DNA of 64,000 bases. It comes from Cryphonectria parasitica EP155. Its lineage: Eukaryota > Ascomycota > Sordariomycetes > Diaporthales > Cryphonectriaceae. The notes under the pieces were generated by a model. The model made no database searches, had not been told where the DNA came from, and saw only the letters and a program-made list of their open reading frames with translations. The translations under genes were made by a program, and so were the position numbers. Of this stretch, positions 56,456-64,000 are shown one piece after another (position 1 is the stretch's first letter; each line of letters starts with the position of its first letter). The stretch is from positions 3,188,228 through 3,252,227 of the forward strand of contig NW_024468914.1 of the NCBI RefSeq assembly GCF_011745365.1, read 5' to 3'.

Positions 56456-57622
56456 GTACACTAGAAGGTTCAGGGCTGTAGAGATAGGTGGGACTTTCCT
56501 TAGACTTATGATCATTTAAGAATGTAGACCAATATATAGACAATTGATACAAGGGAAAGTTAACGCTTAGGTCAGTTTCCTATCTCAGTAACACAGTTTC
56601 CTGCAAGACCTACAACTTGTTTAAACACCACCTAAAACCGAAAAGAGGAGGACCATACCAGACATGTGTTGATGGCTGAAGTTGGACAGGTCCCAAGGTC
56701 GTTGGTTCTATGTTGGGAATCATCAAGTTTGGCAAGACTTTGAGGTTTGCCACTTTTGGGGCAAAGAGGAGATCGATCAGGGGAGCAAAACAACTCTAGA
56801 TAGCAATTAACATGACATTGTCACTGAGGTACCTTTTTTGTTCGCTGGGTACCACCTGAGGAGTGGTTTCCTTTCTTCTCACAAGCTATGTAAATTTCAT
56901 CTCAACAAAGTCCTAAATACTATGCCCTTTTTGGTGGATCAATCTTTGTGACATCCTCTTCTGTTGACAAAGATGGGACGAGCCAAGATGCGATTCCCCA
57001 CGTTCTTTTCCAAGACAAATGTTCTTGAAATCTATGAGAAGGTACTTGTCTTTGCCATGGTTCGTATTGTCCGTGACAGGTCTTCAGACTCGGCTGTCGT
57101 ACTCTGAGTCAGCATACAGCTAACTTGGCAAATGTTCATGGAAAGAAAGGAGGCTTTGTCAAATGCTCTGGCTGAAAATGTCACCTCTTTTCACTTCACT
57201 TTGGGGGGGGGGGGGGTTTAAAAAAGACAAAAAAGCCCAGGTCTCCCCTCGGCAGGCTGTGACCTGATAGCATCATCTGTACTGCTTATTCATCAGTATT
57301 TCTTCACTTCCTACCTACCCATCCAGCCTGTAGACTACCTCGTTTTCTTCATCATTCTTCCCCTGTCAATTTTGATAACCCAGCAGAAGCACAGCTGATA
57401 TACACTCGCTACTGAACAGGACAATTCGTTCCCACCAGCTTGTCCGATACCCTGTTATGGATCCTGTCTCTTTCTCCCCCCTCTTGTCACAGACAAAGTT
57501 CTGAGGTCCTTCATTTTGGAGGATGCCTTTCCCTTGCCTTTCACTTTCAACCTCTCCATCCATCCTACAAACAACTCGCTTCTCAACACCAGCCTCGGTA
57601 CTACATCCTCCTACACTGAATC
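56456..57622. other. Intergenic region, no gene seen
   Basis: 3' flank of the regulator, then upstream DNA of the BTB gene. A 14-G run at 57203-57216 and pyrimidine-rich DNA near 57300-57600 are present. Confidence 0.5.
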
Positions 57623-58919
57623 ATGTCTTTGCGCAACAAAGTCCTTTCGAGACAAGAAATCAAGCAGCAGGTTCATTCATCCCCACCACAGACCATGACG
57701 CCTCGCCATCCAAAGCGAGAGTCTCAGGCCCCTGAGGCCCAACAAGCCATTGAGATTATAGACCCAAAGGCCACATTTGGCAACTGCGATCTCGAGTAAG
57801 TTTTTGTACATGTCAAGCATGAAGCTATGGATGGTTCACTGACCTGAGTCCCCTTGCAGGCTTCTGAAGTCAGGCGCTCACTCTGATGTTCGAGTCTGCT
57901 GTGGAAACCGCGAGTTCCCCTGCCACCGCGCCATCCTAGCTGCCCGCTCAGGCTTTTTCAAGGAGAAGCTTGAGGAGCTCAAGCACAACCAGGTGCGCTT
58001 GTCTATTACAACCATGGACTGTCATAGAATCATGTGGCTGACTTCTATCTCTTTCCATTTGAAGGATACAAAGGAGCACAGCGCCGTCCCTGTCCTAGTT
58101 GTCCCTACCCACACCTGTGTCGAAGTCGAAATGGTTCTCATCTTTATCTACGCTGGCGGTTTGTCCTCTTACCTTCCTTCCTTCTTTCTTCCTGGCTTCA
58201 TTTCGCTGACATTTCTTCCACGACCAGAGATCGATCCCAAGTCGGACGATGAGCCCTCCTTTCCCGTCTCCTGCGTCCGCATCTACAACCTCGGCCACGA
58301 CTTCGCCGTCACAGGCATGGCCGACTTCGCCACCAACGAGCTGGGCAACTACCTCTCTGCAGCCCTCAAGATGATCTGCGACTATCGCCTGTCCCACGCC
58401 ACCCTCTCCAACGGCCGCAGCGAGATCCAGGACCGCCTGCGCTGCAACAACTTCGTCACCAACTTCCTGTCGGGCATCGAGGCTGCTGCGGACGCCCACC
58501 GCCGAGGCACCCGCGACGAGCGCCTGCGCCCCTTCCAGATGCTCGTCGACTTCTTCATCGCCGGCAAGGAGGTCCTCCTCCGCGAGCCCGAGCTGGAGCT
58601 GTTCCTGGACGGCGACGTCGTGCCCTCCTTCGCCAAGGTTGTCCTGCTGACCGAGCGCAAGGGCGGTGCCAAGAGCAAGTGGATGAAGAACTTGGTCGCG
58701 AAGCCCCCCTCCACCCTGGCGGGCAAGAAGGGCCTATGCTGGGAGTGCGGCTGCGGCTTGAAGAACCTGAAGGAGACGGGCGGCATTGCTTTTGTCAACC
58801 CCAAGAGCCGTGAGGTGACGTACGGCCAGGCTCAGTGCGCGCGCTGTTCCGACAAGGAGAAGAACATGGGCGATGATGGCCTTCCCAAGTGGGAGGTGTT
58901 TGATCCTCGCAAGGACTGA
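57623..58919 (+). CDS. BTB/POZ-domain protein with C-terminal Cys cluster
   Basis: Four exons: 57623-57795, 57860-57992, 58065-58158 and 58228-58919, giving 363 aa. The introns (64, 72 and 69 nt) have GT/AG ends. A BTB fold spans about residues 60-145: SDVRVCCGNREFPCHRAILA, RSGFFKEKL, then VEMVLIFIYAGEID. BTB domains mediate protein-protein contacts and often link substrates to cullin-3 ubiquitin ligases. The C terminus has CWECGC (304-309) and CARC (337-340), a CxxC...CxxC arrangement that could bind zinc. The second in-frame ATG (57695) could also start the protein. It lies 1.3 kb from a second, differently built BTB gene in convergent orientation. Substrate or partner unknown. Confidence 0.8.
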
Positions 58920-60262
58920 GGGAACCGCCTGAACATGATACTTGGCTCTAGTGGTGAGCTGTTGGTACTGACAGCATTGCGCTTTTGATCCTGACCCAAG
59001 TTTTGGGATTGAGAATGACGAGAGCCTAGGACCTGGGCGTTTTTGCATGCATGATTGCTCTAGATCTATAGCATCTTCCTTTGGCAGGTCCACGTCGACA
59101 GAAGCCGCATCTGTACCAGCGATAGAATTCAATCAATTCAGCCATTCATTATATAGCATAGTAGACATCGCTGCCTTGAGAAATCTTAGTTCTCAAGGGA
59201 GTTGTGACAGGATGACTTGATGATGATTTGGCCCAGGTTCGTTGATTGCGGAAAAGCATAAAAGCCAGAGTCGATATGCGCCCGAGATACCTGCTACTTC
59301 ATTGGCGATCATGAGGGTTGTCATGTATCAACGGAGTTCAGGCATCTTGACTTGATCCATCGTTAGTGGTAATATACAGGAATTCTGGAGAGCGGCGATG
59401 TTGTTAATCCACCTGACGCATTGATTGCGCCGATGTCGCGAAGATATTTGTTTCGCCGTGTCATGGTAACTCGCGTAAAGATAATCCTGTGGAGGTGGTA
59501 GAGATGCAGGACTGCTTATGGATCTGGTGTAGAGAGACGATGGCCATGAAACAGATAGTAGCAACATCGCCAGGCATGTCCACAAGCGTGATGTGCCCTT
59601 CATTAAGTCCACGAGTGCCCGAAATTGAGGTCTTGTATGGGTAATGCAGATGTCTTCCGTGAATTCGTCCCCGTACCTTTACCTGCAAGTATGATGAGGC
59701 TCGTGATAGTGGTGTCAGGGCATATCTACTCATAGGGATGTAACTAGATCCTGCTGTTTGTCCTTGCCCTTCTTCGGAGAGGAAGCAGTTGACTAAGAGT
59801 TGATTGAATGGGAAAGCAGAGAAGAGTTGTTGAAGAGTGTCGTGATGGGCGACAGGAGGTTAGTAACCCAGCGCCCGAGAATGCGACGATCACGAGGAGG
59901 GGCGGGCTGAAGTTCATGAAACTCCGAAATCGTGATATGTGGGCAATTAGGAAGAGATTGCAGAGAACCAAGTAGTGTGCTGTCGCGAGGAATATTCACA
60001 ACAAATCAGCATGGTTTCAATATGTCAACTAGGTATCCTAGTTACCATGATGTAAAATAAGAAACGAAAGTCCTTGGGAACCAGCCACACCCTCTTCCTT
60101 TATCCCGGGATCCAACGCTCGATCCACGTTTCGATCCCCCATGACGCAAACCATTGACTGACGAAGCCTGTTTATCGTCGAAAACGGAAGAGGAAACTAG
60201 TGAGGACGCCGAGAATCTCTTCGAGATGGGGTCCCTTGGCCCGTGTAGGTAAGTTATTACTC
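58920..60262. other. Intergenic region between convergent BTB genes
   Basis: 3' flanks of both genes. Short frames show no motifs. Confidence 0.5.
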
Positions 60263-61249
60263 TTAGACGTTATCAGCGGCCAAATCATCGAGGGCGGCCC
60301 AAAGCTGTAGCACCTTGCCGGCATCCAAGGCATCATGTCCGTCACCCCACTTCATGGCCTTGAGAATATCACTGCCGAAGGAGGACACCTCCTTGGCCAG
60401 GCGATGGACCTTCTTGCTGCGGAATGTGTGCATTCTGGCGGCGCAAACAAAATCGACGTAGGCATGACAGATTGCCTCAACGTCGAACGACTGCTGGTAG
60501 GCGTGGCGGACTGCGGCACACAGGCAGTCCTCGAAGCCAACACGCACAAGCTCCTGGTACTTGGCCACACAGAGAGCCTTGAAGTTGAGATTGGGGACGT
60601 AGGGAGTCCAGACGGGGAGACCCTGACAGATGGCGGCGAGCTGGGCGCCAAAGTAAGCCTTCAGGATTCCCAGTCCGTGATACTTCAGGGTGTCCAGCTC
60701 GAAGTAGTCGGCAGCGTGGGCAATCTTGTTGCAGGTGATCATGGCGGAGCTGTGCTCAGCGTAGTTGATGTTGACAACTACGACGAACTGGTCAGTATGT
60801 GTAATTACCGACTGCAACCTCCTGTTGAGCAGGAAAGCTTCCCAAGAAAACTTACTTCCAGAGTAGATAAACTTCAGCACGATACTGATCTCCTTGGAGC
60901 CGATATCGTTGAAGAGGATGATGCCGGTTTGGCCCTCCTATACAAAGCTCTGGTCAGTCTTAGTGGATCATTGCATAATAGATGAGAGACCCCCCTCACC
61001 TTGAAGACCGGCGACAGGGCTGCACGGAAGTAGGGGCACCGCTGAAGGATGGCACGGTGAGTGTCCCAGACCTGGCCATCCTGGCCGCAGATGACCATGG
61101 AGTCGGCGGAATCGCCCGACAAGAAAAGCCTGTTCATCTTGTTAGTCCACCAAGGCGCAGACCATCATAGCAAGGGAGCAAATGCCTTACTGGAGGCCAG
61201 CAATTCTGTCATCAAGGTCAGCGGTGTTGTTGGTGTTGGTGGCGTCCAT
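60263..61249 (-). CDS. BTB/POZ-domain protein
   Basis: Four exons: 61249-61191, 61129-61000, 60937-60856 and 60777-60263, giving 261 aa. The introns (61, 62 and 78 nt) all keep the frame. The BTB domain covers about residues 20-125: SGDSADSMVICGQDGQVWDT, HRAILQRCPYFRAALSPVFK, then SIVLKFIYSG across the third junction. It ends with the helical segment NKIAHAADYFELDTLKYHGL. The remainder is helical, with no second domain recognised. This architecture (short N terminus, BTB, C-terminal helices) is widespread and expanded in filamentous fungi. The likely role is an adaptor for a ubiquitin ligase or a dimerisation module; nothing more specific can be read. Confidence 0.8.
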
Positions 61250-63280
61250 GATGGCGGTGACGAAATTGCGTAGTTTGAGATTGAAGTTGACGGTTGAGGT
61301 GTAGTTGGGAATAGAAAGGACTAAGGATTTGTTTGTTCAATGAGGCGGGCTGAAGTCACTTCATATATTCAAGGTAGGCGACAAATAGAAACTCCCGGTC
61401 TAGTCTGTGAGCCACTGGCAAGGCATGAGTATAATGAATGCAGATATTTTTTACCCAGAGCATTGTTCCACAATGATCACAATAAAAATGCAACTATGCA
61501 ACAATACACAAGCAGTCATATGGAGGATGAGACCAGCCATCTCAATGTGCATATCCGGAGCATTCTACAGTTTTTTTCATGCATGCAAAAGGTCACTTCT
61601 AGTGGTGACCGGGGATAAGGTGTCGTGCATGGCTGTTGGACGTGTCCCATGAGCTTCCAGCATATTCTATACAAGAACTCCTTTCTTTGATGACAACCTT
61701 GATGTTTCACATTATTGGAATGCTCTAGAGTATAGTTACAACATACTTTTGTCTTGATAGAATCTTGGAAGAATGTTGCAAATCATGGCGCAGTGAACTC
61801 TTCAGATATGAAGATGAAATTGCAGAGAGCTTTGTGGATCTGTAGTGTATCTTTCTAGGACCTCTCTTTGATTCGTACGCCTTGAGACATACATTTCACA
61901 TGGTCAGCAAGAACTTGTAATTTTGGTGAGACACGACATGGAGAGTATATGCTGAGCCACCCATGAGGCTGATCCACACGGCTGACAAATACCCTATTTG
62001 GTTAATGGGCTACTACCAGGCTACAGTACGCCATAGCAAGTCACACCGCCTTCAGCCATTGCAGCCATTCCTGCAGCCTCATAGACGTGTCTAGACACTT
62101 GAGAGTTTTTGTGCATTGCCCAAGTGACGGACTTTGAGTACAGGATCTATTACAAGATGCTATCTTCCAGAGAGGGGTTAGATTTTCAGAGACTGATGCT
62201 GAATGGTTGACAACTACACAGCATGAGACCGAATATGATCTTCGTGAAGGTGGAGAAGCTGGTTTATTTGGTGCGAAGACAAACTGTTGGATAGAAAGGA
62301 GGCGCTTGACTGGATCCCCGTCTACCAGCAATGTGTTTGACAAGAGGCTCTTAAGTCACTTTACTGCCTTGATTGTGTTTCTGTTTACATGCATGGACCA
62401 AATACTGATTGCTAGCTGCCACTCAAAGGCTGTGATACCTAGCTCAAGCCAGAACATGTAGCTACAATTTCCAGCTTTCCTCATTTGTTGCAAGGTATGG
62501 AAAGCTGAGCAACGGTCAATTCAACAGAGAAGCATGCCAGCAGTAATTACCTTAAAATCTTCGAGCTGTTGCCTGAAGGACTTCTTGGCAGAGTTCTTAC
62601 TCTGAATGGTTTAGCACAAGTCTGTTATCTACGTCTGTGGTGCACGACGTTTGTTGCGGGTCCTAACCGGCACTCTTGTGTTGTTCACAGATGCCATAGA
62701 GAGAGTCTAGTTTCCTGGCCGTACTCGGCTGATGTTCCCCCAGATGCCGACGAGGCATCCAGCGAGCCGAGAACCGAGGTAATTTTAGATCAGAAAGAAA
62801 GAGAAAAAGAAATGAAGAGAATTGCCAAGGCTGTACTATGATAACGTTGCAACAAGTTAAGCAGGAAGGCTGTACGATGCTAACCCTGCACAATGAGTAC
62901 CTTGTGAAGGGTTGAACAACACGATTGGCGCTGAGAGTATGGCTTCACCATGCGAAACACAGATGATATTTCCGTGAAGACAGTCTCGCGAAGAATTTCA
63001 GGATAGAAAGTATAGCTTAGGTTTGCCATTACTATCACGTGGTGCGTAGTTACTTAGTATGTACTAATAGATTTAAAGATTGAGGCTGGGCAAATTTACA
63101 TATACTTGAGCCCACGAGTATTGCATATGGTTTTATATATCTATTCATCCTCTCCCAAGACCCTTCGCCTCACGAACCCCCCTCCCTTTTCACCCCCCTC
63201 CCCAAGACTCACTAGCAAGGACAGCGCAGGACTGGCCTAGCAAATGAGACACGGCTCCAATACTCTAAGAGCTGGTCTCA
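61250..63280. other. Intergenic region, no supported gene
   Basis: Promoter side of the BTB gene on the left and 3' flank of the OPT transporter on the right. A 90-codon plus frame (62569-62841) is the longest of note and has no recognisable motif. Confidence 0.5.
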
Positions 63281-63955
63281 TCACCAGGTAGCAGGCCCAA
63301 ACGTCTCTCCATCAGCGACAGCAAGAGGGATAGCAGCACCATTGCTGTCCAGGTTATTGAACGCATTGGTGATGTTGGGGTTGCCATCCGCACGCGGGTT
63401 CATGAACCATTGCGGGGCATTGACCTTCTGCGGCAGGACCAGCGCAAAGAAGATGACCAGGGTGGAGATGTACAGGCCCGTGTCGAGACCGGCGGACGTG
63501 ACATAGTTGTACTTGGCCCACCAGCCCTTGAACCTTCTCTTCAGGAAGCCGTTGAAGAAGATACCCACGGCGCTCCAGCACAGGTAGATGTACACGGTCG
63601 CGGGAGGGATCTGGCCGGAGCCGCCAAAGATGAGAGGCCAGTGTAGGTAGCGGATCGGGCTGCTGGGGAAGCGGCGCGCGGCGAACCAGGTGAGGACAGG
63701 GAGGATGGCGCCCAGAAGCCAGTACCACTGCAGGCCCGAGTAGATACTGCCTGCGCCAAAGACGCGGCCGGGTCCGACCACGCCCCAAACGACTGAGGCC
63801 GTGTAGAAGACGCTGGCGCCGGGGCAAGTGTAGCCGTTGGGCTGGTCAGAGTCGCAGATGCCGTCGATGGAGCCGAGGGCCCAGTTGAAGACGGCAACCT
63901 GGACGATGCAGGACCAGAGGCAGGCCGACACCTGGGCGGTGAAGGTAACACGAGG
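63281..63955 (-). CDS. Oligopeptide transporter (OPT family), last exon, gene runs off the window
   Basis: 224 codons of the final exon plus TGA/TAG-type stop at 63283-63281. They are preceded by an intron whose acceptor (TTATTTAG), pyrimidine tract and CTGAC branch site lie at 63956-63990. Recognisable C-terminal OPT segments include PRVTFTAQVSACLWSCIVQV, SDQPNGYTCPG, WGVVGPGRVF, IFGGSGQIPPATVYIYLCW and KYNYVTSAGLDTG. Several membrane helices are evident. OPT proteins import small peptides or metal chelates such as siderophores and glutathione conjugates with protons across the plasma membrane. Upstream exons, and hence the full length and the subfamily, lie beyond 64000. Confidence 0.9.
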   Translation of the reverse strand, partial: PRVTFTAQVSACLWSCIVQVAVFNWALGSIDGICDSDQPNGYTCPGASVFYTASVVWGVVGPGRVFGAGSIYSGLQWYWLLGAILPVLTWFAARRFPSSPIRYLHWPLIFGGSGQIPPATVYIYLCWSAVGIFFNGFLKRRFKGWWAKYNYVTSAGLDTGLYISTLVIFFALVLPQKVNAPQWFMNPRADGNPNITNAFNNLDSNGAAIPLAVADGETFGPATW

Positions 63956-64000
63956 CTAAATAAGAAAGGGAAAAAAAAAAGAATGTCAGCATGCTGTTTT

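Overview
This window is nuclear DNA of a filamentous ascomycete (Pezizomycotina; most likely Sordariomycetes, judged only from protein flavour and gene types). The signs are short introns (50-195 nt) with GTANGN donors and CTAAC/CTGAC branch sites, no operons, long CT-rich 5' leaders, and fungus-restricted families (fungal 7TM rhodopsin-type protein, Clr5, Zn2Cys6, class I fungal terpene cyclase, Fot1/pogo transposon). I see no CRISPR array, no rRNA and no convincing tRNA.

Layout, left to right. 0-7.6 kb: COG5 (Golgi tethering, minus strand) divergent from a DUF2434-type 7TM membrane protein, then an unrecognised locus split over two frames and possibly broken. 9.9-10.9 kb: a secreted LPMO-like protein whose mature N terminus is His. 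11.6-12.95 kb: a decayed RanGAP (Rna1-type leucine-rich-repeat) gene. 14.9-16.5 kb: a four-exon rhodopsin-type 7TM protein. 17.6-18.5 kb: a CE12 rhamnogalacturonan acetylesterase. 21-23.5 kb: two tiny two-exon genes that each encode a signal peptide, a short pro-region and a Cys-x3-Cys tail supplied by the second exon. 25.4-27.5 kb: a Clr5-domain protein. 31.1-34.2 kb: a small membrane protein and a small conserved soluble protein of unknown role. 37.4-39.7 kb: a C2H2 regulator with unusual finger spacing.

39.7-48.5 kb is a long interval with no recognisable gene. It ends at an intact Fot1/pogo-type transposon (48549-50404; perfect 55-bp terminal inverted repeats, TA target duplication, 535-aa transposase). 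To its right lies a small possible specialised-metabolism block: GNAT acetyltransferase, a five-exon class I terpene synthase with every catalytic motif but one in-frame amber codon, and a Zn2Cys6 regulator. The right end carries two BTB/POZ genes and the last exon of an OPT-family transporter that leaves the window.

The plant-polymer enzymes (CE12, LPMO-like), secreted peptides and terpene block suggest a plant-associated or saprotrophic lifestyle; that is inference. The most novel-looking items are the paired Cys-x3-Cys peptide genes, the terpene synthase inactivated by a single codon, and the RanGAP relic. All exon structures were deduced by eye from splice signals and reading-frame continuity and need RNA support.
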